Positions 1 to 5,213 of a DNA stretch of 5,213 nt are shown here, piece by piece. Every line of letters starts with the position of its first letter. Positions within the stretch are counted from its first letter, which is position 1. Position numbers and translations under genes: made by a program. Source of the stretch: Clostridia bacterium (GTDB taxonomy: Bacteria > Bacillota > Clostridia > Oscillospirales > Acutalibacteraceae). Where the stretch lies: NCBI GenBank assembly GCA_017454565.1, contig JAFTCS010000053.1:1-5213 (forward strand). The letters are read 5' to 3'. The notes under the pieces were generated by a model. That model saw only the letters and a list, made by a program, of their open reading frames with translations. It was not told the origin of the DNA and did not search any database.

Positions 1-1255
1 GCTCGCTTATTATTATCACCGTCACCACGCCCGAAATGCCCATGAACGGCAGCAGTACAATAGTGAGCAGCACCCTTATCAGCGAATCGATCGTGTTGAA
101 AATGAAGTAGCTGGTCTGCTCGTTCAGCCCTTTGAGAATACTGTCAACAACAGAATCAAGGTACATAAACGGTATGACCGGCGCAAGCATGACCAGAAAA
201 CGTCCGGCGTCGTCATTTTTGAAAAGCAGCCTGCACAGGGGTATGCCGTAGAATATGAAAAGGACGGTCACCGGGATGGAATACCGCAGGGCGGCTGAGA
301 CCATCTTTTCAGTGATATGCCGTACCGAACGGGTATGGCAGCGTATCCGTTCATCTGCGATCTCGGATATGATAAGGGATGCAAACGGCAGGACAAGCAC
401 AGAGGGGAAAGTAAGCGCCGGCAGAGTCATGCCGCAGATAATGCCGTACTGCGAGAGCGAATCCGCGTATGATAGCCCGTTTTGCTGAAGTCCTGCGGGA
501 ATAAGCGTATTTTCGGCTGCGGAAAGTCCGAATCTCAGGCAAGCGTTTGCCGTGACTGGAAGAAACACCGGCAGCATCCGGGAGACAAGTCCGCTGACCG
601 GTTCGGGTCTTATGCCGGCAGCAGAGACATCCGTCCGGTAGCAGACTATTGAATATACAAAAGAAATGATCTCGGCGGCAGTGGTGCCCGCAACAGTGAG
701 CAGACATGCCTGTTCAAGATTTTCCGGGCGGAAAAGCTGAAACATCAGGATGAAGCTGCCCATTTCGATAAGCTGCTCTAAAAGCTGTTCCCCGCAGGTT
801 TGCAGGGTTTTTCTCCGCGCAAGAAAATAGCCCCTTACGCATGCGGATACCGCTAAAAACGGCAGTGACGCAGACAGCGCCGTTATCGGCAGAGCTGCGC
901 GGCTGTCACGCAGGGCAAGCTCCGACAGCGGGTGTGCGAGCGAGAACATTATGCCGCCCAGCACCGTACCCAACATGAATGAGAACATCATGCACTTTTC
1001 AACAGAGAACCTTGCCTTGCCCGGACTGCCCGCTGCGGTAAGCTCCGAAAATATCCTTGTGGCGCACAGGGACACTCCTGTGGAAGCCGCCGCCGCAAAT
1101 ACAAGATAAACGCTGAGGACAAGCTGGTAAAGTCCCATACCCTGTGCCGACAGCCTTTCCGAGAGCATGACCCGGAACGCCATTGACATGCTGCGTATGA
1201 CCAGCGCCGAGACTGCCATTATCAATCCGTTTTTGATGAATAACTGCTTCTGAAT
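1..1255 (-). CDS. SpoVB-like polysaccharide/lipid flippase (MOP superfamily), 3' end off window
   Basis: This is a multi-pass membrane protein of the SpoVB/polysaccharide-transporter group, whose members flip lipid-linked sugars or cell-wall precursors across the membrane. The frame is open for 418 codons from 1255 to the left edge without a stop. Seen: an N-terminal segment KQLFIKNGLIMA followed by AQGMGLYQL (about residues 38-45), RGYFLARR (141-148), ENTLIPAGLQ (248-257) followed by a YGIICGMTLPAL helix, and KGLNEQ then NTIDSLIRVLL near residues 375-397. These match the order of landmarks in SpoVB-type proteins. At least ten hydrophobic segments are visible. SpoVB proteins are usually about 500 residues, so roughly a fifth is probably missing beyond the window. 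The start is uncertain. There is no ATG before 1219, and starting there would drop the conserved KxxxIKNG segment. ATT at 1255, with GATGGTG five bases upstream, gives the expected N-terminus; TTG at 1225 is another option. The in-frame stop TAG lies a further 17 codons upstream. The substrate and any sporulation role are unknown. Confidence 0.85.
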   Translation of the reverse strand, partial: MQKQLFIKNGLIMAVSALVIRSMSMAFRVMLSERLSAQGMGLYQLVLSVYLVFAAAASTGVSLCATRIFSELTAAGSPGKARFSVEKCMMFSFMLGTVLGGIMFSLAHPLSELALRDSRAALPITALSASLPFLAVSACVRGYFLARRKTLQTCGEQLLEQLIEMGSFILMFQLFRPENLEQACLLTVAGTTAAEIISFVYSIVCYRTDVSAAGIRPEPVSGLVSRMLPVFLPVTANACLRFGLSAAENTLIPAGLQQNGLSYADSLSQYGIICGMTLPALTFPSVLVLPFASLIISEIADERIRCHTRSVRHITEKMVSAALRYSIPVTVLFIFYGIPLCRLLFKNDDAGRFLVMLAPVIPFMYLDSVVDSILKGLNEQTSYFIFNTIDSLIRVLLTIVLLPFMGISGVVTVIIISE

Positions 1256-1260
1256 ATTTA

Positions 1261-1267
1261 CACCATC
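1261..1267 (-). promoter_or_regulatory. Possible ribosome binding site for the flippase ATT start
   Basis: On the minus strand the bases read GATGGTG, matching five of seven positions of the GGAGGTG anti-SD partner, with five bases (TAAAT) between it and the ATT codon at 1255-1253. No comparable site precedes the ATG at 1219 (upstream bases AACGGATTGATA). This supports initiation near 1255, but it is a weak motif and the support is indirect. Confidence 0.35.
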
Positions 1268-1320
1268 TTTCGAAAAATTCTTTTGTGTTGGCGCTTTTGG
1301 AAATAACTACTGTGTGACAG

Positions 1321-1380
1321 CATCTCAAAGTTCCCCTCTCAGAGGGTGATGGCTGTGCAGTTGACAGAGGGAGTGCCCAC
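1321..1380. repeat. Intergenic block with nested inverted repeats (probable dispersed element)
   Basis: CCCTCT (1334-1339) and AGAGGG (1341-1346) form a perfect 6-bp inverted repeat around one base. A second AGAGGG (1366-1371) could compete for the same left arm, and CTG-TG-CAG lies between them (1353-1360). The spelling CCCCTCTCAGAGGG...GACAGAGGGAG resembles short structured repeats scattered between genes in gut Clostridia; that resemblance is from memory and unchecked. No gene is supported here. It sits upstream of the flippase start, so it would lie in that gene's leader or promoter region, and no convincing minus-strand promoter was found around it. Confidence 0.45.
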
Positions 1381-1383
1381 AAC

Positions 1384-1417
1384 AAACTTTTGTGCAGGGG
1401 TGTAGTTTCACCTTGAA
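1384..1417. repeat. Short structured repeat, copy 1
   Basis: This 34-nt stretch matches 28 of 34 aligned bases with 5178-5213 in the same orientation, with a 2-nt indel. It contains a small stem, GGTG (1399-1402) with CACC (1409-1412), closing a TAGTTT loop that is identical in both copies. Two G-U pairs can extend the stem. The stem differs between the copies by a paired change (T-A here, C-G in copy 2). It lies 40 bases before the -35 box of the ABC promoter. Confidence 0.6.
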
Positions 1418-1419
1418 CT

Positions 1420-1440
1420 CAGAGCTGAGCGCAGGCTCTG
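1420..1440. repeat. 6-bp inverted repeat between structured repeat and promoter
   Basis: CAGAGC (1420-1425) pairs with GCTCTG (1435-1440) around a 9-base loop. A competing fold, CTCAG/CTGAG, exists at 1418-1429. There is no T-run after it on either strand, so it is not a standard intrinsic terminator. It directly follows structured repeat copy 1 and may belong to the same element, but the window ends before copy 2 could show whether this part is conserved. Confidence 0.35.
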
Positions 1441-1456
1441 CCAAAATACAAAAATA

Positions 1457-1485
1457 TTGACTTAATATAAATGATAATATACAAT
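1457..1485 (+). promoter_or_regulatory. Sigma-A type promoter of the ABC exporter operon
   Basis: TTGACT (-35, 1457-1462) and TACAAT (-10, 1480-1485) are separated by exactly 17 bases, each one mismatch from consensus. The spacer and flanks are strongly AT-rich compared with the surrounding genes. Transcription would begin near 1491-1493, leaving a leader of about 30 bases before the ATG at 1524. No operator palindrome overlapping the boxes is obvious. Confidence 0.75.
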
Positions 1486-1523
1486 ATAAATAATCAGGAA
1501 ATCAAGAAAAGTGAGATGATGAA

Positions 1524-3263
1524 ATGTTCCGGTTGAGACGTTTTTTGAAGGACTACAAGCTCCAGCTTATCATAGGGCCGATATGCAAGCTCATTGAGGC
1601 TGTATTTGAGCTGTTTATCCCTGTGATAACCGCTGACATTATCGACACCGGCGTCAGGAACAACGATGTAGGCTATGTCATGCAGAAAGGTGCGCTTATG
1701 GTGCTGCTGGGTGCTCTCGGACTGGGCTTTGCACTGGTTTGTCAGAAGTCGGCTTCGGTGGCTTCACAGGGCTTCGGCACCAAGGTGCGCAGCGCAATGT
1801 TCAGGCATATAAATACTCTTTCCCACAGCGAGCTTGACAAGCTGGGCACACCCTCGCTTATCACCCGGCTTACCAATGACGTGAACCGTCTGCAGCTTGC
1901 GGTGGCAATGCTTATAAGACTGGTCATACGCGCGCCTTTCCTTGTTATCGGTGCGCTTATTATGGCTATGACAATAGACCTGAAGCTTTCGCTGATATTC
2001 TTTGCCGCAGCTCTGCTCATCGGACTGGTGCTTTTCTTTGTGATGACGCGTTCGGTGCCGTTTTACAAAAGGATACAGAAAAGTCTTGACAGCGTTTCGC
2101 TCATTTCAAGAGAAAACCTTTCGGGCAACAGGGTAATAAGGGCATTCAGCCGCCAGCAGGACGACAAGGAGCGTTTTGACGGCTGCAACGCAGAGCTTGC
2201 AGGAACGGCAGTCAGAGCCGGCAGACTATCTGCGCTGCTCAATCCGCTGACCTATGTTATAGCCCAGGCAGCTATAATCGCAATAGTATGGTTCGGCGCA
2301 GGCTTTGTGTTCGACGGAGAACTCAAGACCGGAGAGATAATCGCGTTAGTAAACTATATGACGCAGATACTTCTTGCTATGATAGTAGTTTCAAATCTGG
2401 TGGTCATTTTCACAAATGCGGCGGCCTCTGCCGCAAGAGTGAACGAGGTCTTTGACACCGGCACTTCCGTTGTTGAAAAAGTTGAAAAAGAAAACACCGT
2501 TACAGAAGAAGTAAAAGGTGCGCCCAGCGTGGAGTTCAGGGACGTATCATTCGGCTATACCGGCAGCGGGTATGCGGTAAAGGATCTGACATTTACAATG
2601 GAAAAGGGCAGCACGACAGGCATTATCGGCGGTACAGGTTCGGGCAAAAGTACATTGGTGAACCTTATCCCGCGCTTCTATGATGCGTCCGAGGGTCAGG
2701 TCTTAGTGGACGGTATAGATGTAAAGGATTACAGCTTTGCACAGCTCAGGGGCAAAATAGGTATTGTACCGCAGAAGGCTGAACTGTTTTCCGGTACCAT
2801 AAAGGATAATCTGCGCTTTGGCAAACGCGACGCGACTGATCTTGATATCGAAAGGGCTTTGAAGATATCCCAGTCCTACGAGTTTGTAAGCAAGCTGCCG
2901 GAGGGTACGGATAAGCTTATTACCGCCGGGGGAAAGAATCTTTCCGGCGGACAAAGACAAAGGCTGACCATTGCAAGAGCGCTTGTAGGTCAGCCGGAGA
3001 TACTTATACTTGATGACAGCGCAAGCGCCCTCGACTTTGCTACCGATGCAGCCCTGCGCAAGGCACTGCATGACGAGACCAAGGGAATGACGGTGATAAT
3101 GGTCTCACAGCGGGTAGGTACGGTGCGTTATGCGGATAAGATAATCGTTCTTGACGGCGGAGAGATAGCCGGTATAGGCGCGCACAATGATCTGTTCAGG
3201 ACATGCGGTGTTTACCGGGAGATCTGTCTCTCGCAGCTCAGGGCAGAGGAGGTCGAAAACTGA
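1524..3263 (+). CDS. ABC exporter half-transporter, degenerate-site subunit (BmrC/TM287-like)
   Basis: This 579-residue type IV ABC exporter subunit has an N-terminal six-helix membrane domain (about residues 12-298) and a C-terminal nucleotide-binding domain (about 335-575). Seen: TRLTNDV (114-120), the coupling-helix segment ENLSGNRVIRAF (197-208), A-loop Tyr345, Walker A GGTGSGKS (369-376), Q-loop Gln417, LSGGQ (473-477), Walker B ILILDD (493-498) and D-loop SALD (501-504). Two catalytic positions are altered: Asp498 replaces the usual Glu, and Gln529 in SQR replaces the switch His. In heterodimeric exporters such as TM287/288 and BmrCD, this pattern marks the subunit carrying the non-hydrolysing site. 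A charged linker with the repeat VEKVEKEN (317-324) joins the domains. The ATG at 1524 has only a weak SD (AGTGAG at 1510-1515), nine bases or so upstream. The gene is first in a two-gene operon, and its TGA overlaps the next start. Likely role: drug or lipid efflux at the cytoplasmic membrane; substrate unknown. Confidence 0.95.
   Translation: MFRLRRFLKDYKLQLIIGPICKLIEAVFELFIPVITADIIDTGVRNNDVGYVMQKGALMVLLGALGLGFALVCQKSASVASQGFGTKVRSAMFRHINTLSHSELDKLGTPSLITRLTNDVNRLQLAVAMLIRLVIRAPFLVIGALIMAMTIDLKLSLIFFAAALLIGLVLFFVMTRSVPFYKRIQKSLDSVSLISRENLSGNRVIRAFSRQQDDKERFDGCNAELAGTAVRAGRLSALLNPLTYVIAQAAIIAIVWFGAGFVFDGELKTGEIIALVNYMTQILLAMIVVSNLVVIFTNAAASAARVNEVFDTGTSVVEKVEKENTVTEEVKGAPSVEFRDVSFGYTGSGYAVKDLTFTMEKGSTTGIIGGTGSGKSTLVNLIPRFYDASEGQVLVDGIDVKDYSFAQLRGKIGIVPQKAELFSGTIKDNLRFGKRDATDLDIERALKISQSYEFVSKLPEGTDKLITAGGKNLSGGQRQRLTIARALVGQPEILILDDSASALDFATDAALRKALHDETKGMTVIMVSQRVGTVRYADKIIVLDGGEIAGIGAHNDLFRTCGVYREICLSQLRAEEVEN
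3247..3253 (+). promoter_or_regulatory. Strong Shine-Dalgarno of the second ABC gene, inside the end of the first
   Basis: AGGAGGT lies nine bases before the ATG at 3263 and within the last codons of the upstream gene. It decides the start: a longer in-frame reading from 3203 would add 20 residues that overlap the upstream gene, look unlike an exporter N-terminus, and lack such a site. The stop and start share bases as TGATG (3261-3265), which suggests coupled translation and equal amounts of the two subunits. Confidence 0.85.
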
Positions 3264-5038
3264 TGGCAAAGAAAAAAAAGACCGGACCTCAGAAGCATAC
3301 TTTTCGCAGAATACTGAAATACGCGGCTCCTTATCGCAAAAGCCTTGTCTTTGCTATGATATTTGCGGTGCTTTATGTTGTGCTCACGCTTACTGCGCCT
3401 GTTCTCATAGGTAAGGCTATCGACTGCGCTGTATCTGAGGGCAATGTGGATTTCGGCGCAATAGCCCAGCTTCTTCTTATGACGGCCGTTACGGTAACGG
3501 GATGTGCCGTTTTCCAGTGGCTCATGGCTCTGTTTATCAATTCGGTCAGCTACTTTACGATAAGAGACATCCGCAGTGACGTTTTCGCAAAGTTCAATTC
3601 CGTTCCTCTCAAATACATTGACGGTCATCCTCACGGCGACCTCATAAGCCGCATCATCAACGATACCGAGAGCATCGGCGACGGCATGCTGCAGGGCATA
3701 ACACAGCTATTTTCCGGCGCAGTAATGATAATCTGCACACTGGCGTTTATGATAATGCTCAACTTTGTTATAGCGCTTGTGGTGGTCATCATCACGCCGC
3801 TTTCCATGTTTGTGGCAGCGTTCATTACCAGACTGTCCCAGAAACAGTTCCGTGAGCAGTCAAAGACTCAGGGCGAGATAAGCGCCTACATAGAGGAATA
3901 CATCGGGCAGCAGAAGCTTGTAAAAGCTTTCGGCTATGAGGACGATGCTCAGGAGGGCTTTGACGAGATAAACGAAAGGCTCCTTGTCTGCGGCAAGAAA
4001 TCTCAGTTCTATTCATCTCTTGCAAACCCCAGCACACGCTTTGTAAACGGACTTGTGACCACTGCGGTGTGCATTACCGGTGCTGTAAGCGTTATAAACG
4101 GCGGTCTTACCGTTGGTCAGATAGCCGCATTCATAACATACGCAAACCAGTATACCAAGCCGTTTAATGAAGTGACCGGCGTTATTCCTCAGCTCCAGTC
4201 GGCTTTGGCAGGTGCTGACAGAGTTTTTGAGGTGCTTGATTCTGCCGACCAGCTTCCCGATCCGGCGGATCCCTGTTCGACAGAGGGCTGCAAGGGCAGG
4301 ATCGACATTGATAAGATAAGTTTTTCCTATTCGCCAGACAAGCCGCTTATTACCGATTTCGAGCTTCATGTTAAAGCCGGCAGCCGTATAGCCATCGTAG
4401 GGCCTACAGGCTGCGGAAAGACCACTTTTATAAATCTGCTTATGCGTTTTTATGACGTGACTTCAGGTGATATCCGTGTTGACGGTAAAAGTATTTATGA
4501 TATGAAGCGGGATGACCTGCGTTCGCTCTACGGCATGGTACTGCAGGAGAGCTGGCTTTACAATGCTTCCGTGAGGGATAACATAGCCTACGGCAAGCCG
4601 GATGCCACTCTTGATGAAGTAAAGACCGCCGCCGGGAAAGCTTTTATCGACAGGTTTATCGAGAGGATGCCCGACGGATACGACACGATAATAACCGAGG
4701 ACGGCGGGAATCTTTCACAGGGACAAAGACAGCTTATGTGTATAGCGAGGGTCATGCTGTGTGATCCGCCGATGCTGATACTTGACGAAGCCACGAGCAG
4801 CATAGACACCCGAACCGAGCTGAAAATACAGGAGGCTTTCAATAATATGATGAAAGGCCGGACGAGCTTTATTGTTGCTCACCGACTTTCGACGATCAAG
4901 GAAGCCGACGTGATACTTGTGATGAAAGACGGCAGCATTATAGAGCAGGGCAGCCACGAAGTCCTTATGAAAAAGGGTGGTTTCTATCACGACCTTTACA
5001 ACTCACAGTTTGCCCCGGTCAGGGGGACTTTTGCGTAA
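3263..5038 (+). CDS. ABC exporter half-transporter, catalytic-site subunit (BmrD/TM288-like)
   Basis: This 591-residue partner subunit has a lysine-rich cytoplasmic start (MAKKKK), six membrane helices (about residues 27-309) and a nucleotide-binding domain (about 345-580). Seen: SRIINDTESI (129-138), coupling region EEYIGQQKLVKAF (211-223), A-loop Tyr356, Walker A GPTGCGKT (380-387), Q-loop Gln428, Walker B MLILDE (504-509) with catalytic Glu509, D-loop SSID (512-515) and switch His540. The signature reads LSQGQ (484-488) instead of LSGGQ, with Gln486 at the third position. Its Walker motifs should pair with the intact LSGGQ of the upstream gene's product to form the working ATP site, while its altered signature faces the degenerate site. 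The start at 3263 is chosen for the AGGAGGT site and TGATG overlap. Family members commonly end soon after LYNSQF; here a short tail PVRGTFA follows, and its last codons lie in a palindrome. No regulator or accessory gene is adjacent, so the substrate cannot be told. Confidence 0.95.
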   Translation: MAKKKKTGPQKHTFRRILKYAAPYRKSLVFAMIFAVLYVVLTLTAPVLIGKAIDCAVSEGNVDFGAIAQLLLMTAVTVTGCAVFQWLMALFINSVSYFTIRDIRSDVFAKFNSVPLKYIDGHPHGDLISRIINDTESIGDGMLQGITQLFSGAVMIICTLAFMIMLNFVIALVVVIITPLSMFVAAFITRLSQKQFREQSKTQGEISAYIEEYIGQQKLVKAFGYEDDAQEGFDEINERLLVCGKKSQFYSSLANPSTRFVNGLVTTAVCITGAVSVINGGLTVGQIAAFITYANQYTKPFNEVTGVIPQLQSALAGADRVFEVLDSADQLPDPADPCSTEGCKGRIDIDKISFSYSPDKPLITDFELHVKAGSRIAIVGPTGCGKTTFINLLMRFYDVTSGDIRVDGKSIYDMKRDDLRSLYGMVLQESWLYNASVRDNIAYGKPDATLDEVKTAAGKAFIDRFIERMPDGYDTIITEDGGNLSQGQRQLMCIARVMLCDPPMLILDEATSSIDTRTELKIQEAFNNMMKGRTSFIVAHRLSTIKEADVILVMKDGSIIEQGSHEVLMKKGGFYHDLYNSQFAPVRGTFA

Positions 5039-5047
5039 AAGTCCCCC
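5022..5047. repeat. Perfect 11-bp inverted repeat spanning the stop codon
   Basis: GGGGGACTTTT (5022-5032) pairs perfectly with AAAAGTCCCCC (5037-5047) around the loop GCGT. The stop codon TAA (5036-5038) starts in the loop and enters the right arm, and the left arm encodes part of the protein's last residues (RGTFA). No T-run follows on either strand, so it is not a standard intrinsic terminator. It could still act as a 3' end stabiliser, an unusual terminator, or the edge of a palindromic repeat element. Confidence 0.7.
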
Positions 5048-5108
5048 CGACGTCTCGCCTGTCGGCTCGGTCGGCGCTTCTGCTGCGCAGAGGTCTCCAC
5101 CGGAGACC
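5047..5108. repeat. GC-rich run of consecutive hairpins downstream of the operon
   Basis: Three inverted repeats follow each other: CCGAC/GTCGG (5047-5051 with 5061-5065), CTTCTGC/GCAGAGG with one G-U pair (5077-5083 with 5087-5093, loop TGC), and GGTCTCC/GGAGACC (5092-5098 with 5102-5108, loop ACC). The last two share two bases, so they are alternatives or imperfectly stacked. A 60-codon open frame crosses the stretch but has no SD or family likeness. The composition differs clearly from the ABC gene and from the AT-richer bases that follow. It is probably a dispersed non-coding repeat, though no second copy is in the window. Confidence 0.5.
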
Positions 5109-5177
5109 CGCGCCCCCGAAAACGTTGTTCGCGTTCAAGTCTACTCTGACCAAAACTAAACCGATCGCGGCTGAAAT

Positions 5178-5213
5178 AAACTCCTGTGCGCGAGGGCGTA
5201 GTTTCGCCTTGAA
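5178..5213. repeat. Short structured repeat, copy 2 (reaches window edge)
   Basis: This 36-nt stretch matches 1384-1417 in direct orientation. Its stem is GGCG (5195-5198) with CGCC (5205-5208) around the same TAGTTT loop, extended by one G-U and one A-T pair. The trailing CTTGAA could also pair with TTCAAG at 5134-5139, so the unit may be larger than the shared part. The window ends inside it. Confidence 0.6.

Noticed and set aside
255..707. Open frames at 255-488 (+) and 351-707 (-)
   Set aside because: Both overlap the flippase frame, have no family likeness and no good ribosome site; they are shadows of the real gene.
1284..1329. Possible minus-strand promoter (TTGAGA at 1324-1329 with TATTTC 17 bases on)
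   Set aside because: The -10 box matches consensus at only three of six positions, which is not enough to call.
999..1385. 128-codon minus-strand open frame beginning MLWALPLSTAQ
   Set aside because: It runs out of frame across the flippase gene and starts inside the intergenic repeat block. The flippase frame explains the same DNA with family motifs.
1516..1536. Tiny open frame ATGATGAAATGTTCCGGTTGA overlapping the first ABC start
   Set aside because: It is six codons long and too close to the weak SD to be favoured. It is most simply chance bases around the real ATG at 1524.
3203..3262. 20-residue N-terminal extension of the second ABC protein
   Set aside because: It lies wholly within the upstream gene, and a strong AGGAGGT precedes the ATG at 3263. 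The usual N-terminus of such exporters fits the shorter form.
3270..3280. In-frame A AAA AAG slippery heptamer in an A8 run at the start of the second ABC gene
   Set aside because: A -1 shift would give a roughly 50-residue peptide without recognisable function, ending at 3414, and no stimulating SD or stem is evident at the right spacing. It is probably just a lysine-rich start; occasional slippage cannot be excluded.
5022..5050. Standard rho-independent terminator at the operon end
   Set aside because: The stem is strong, but the following bases are C-rich with no T-run on either strand, so it was recorded as an inverted repeat instead.
4977..5159. 60-codon open frame across the 3' end of the operon
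   Set aside because: It begins inside the ABC gene in another frame and runs through the hairpin cluster, without a ribosome site or recognisable protein features.

Overview
The window looks like chromosomal DNA from a gut Clostridia species, most likely a Ruminococcus-like member of the Oscillospiraceae. The basis is moderate GC content, a Gram-positive style of Shine-Dalgarno and sigma-A promoter, a SpoVB-like flippase, a BmrCD/TM287-288-type ABC exporter pair, and short structured intergenic repeats. The assignment is inferred from gene families and sequence style; no search was run.

Layout. (1) Positions 1-1255, minus strand: a membrane flippase of the SpoVB/polysaccharide-transporter group (MOP superfamily), running off the left edge, with no ATG at the position where the family normally starts. 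(2) Positions 1256-1523: a divergent intergenic region. It holds several short inverted repeats (about 1321-1440), followed by a sharply AT-rich stretch with a good sigma-A promoter (TTGACT, 17-bp spacer, TACAAT) pointing right. (3) Positions 1524-5038, plus strand: two overlapping ABC half-transporter genes joined by a TGATG stop/start overlap. (4) Positions 5022-5213: a perfect 11-bp inverted repeat across the stop codon of the second ABC gene, then GC-rich consecutive hairpins, then a second copy of a roughly 35-nt repeat also found at 1384-1417.

How the genes work together. The two ABC proteins have complementary defects. The first has Asp for the catalytic Glu and Gln for the switch His, but an intact LSGGQ. 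The second has intact Walker A, Walker B and His, but LSQGQ in the signature. Paired head to tail they give one competent ATP site and one degenerate site, the known architecture of heterodimeric multidrug exporters. They almost certainly form one membrane complex. No regulator or substrate-specific partner is in the window, so the substrate is unknown. The flippase is transcribed divergently and has no visible functional link to the exporter.

Nothing here amounts to a new system. The points most worth a second look are the repeat pair flanking the ABC operon, whose stem shows a compensatory base change; the palindrome that encodes the end of the second ABC protein; and the missing canonical start codon of the flippase.
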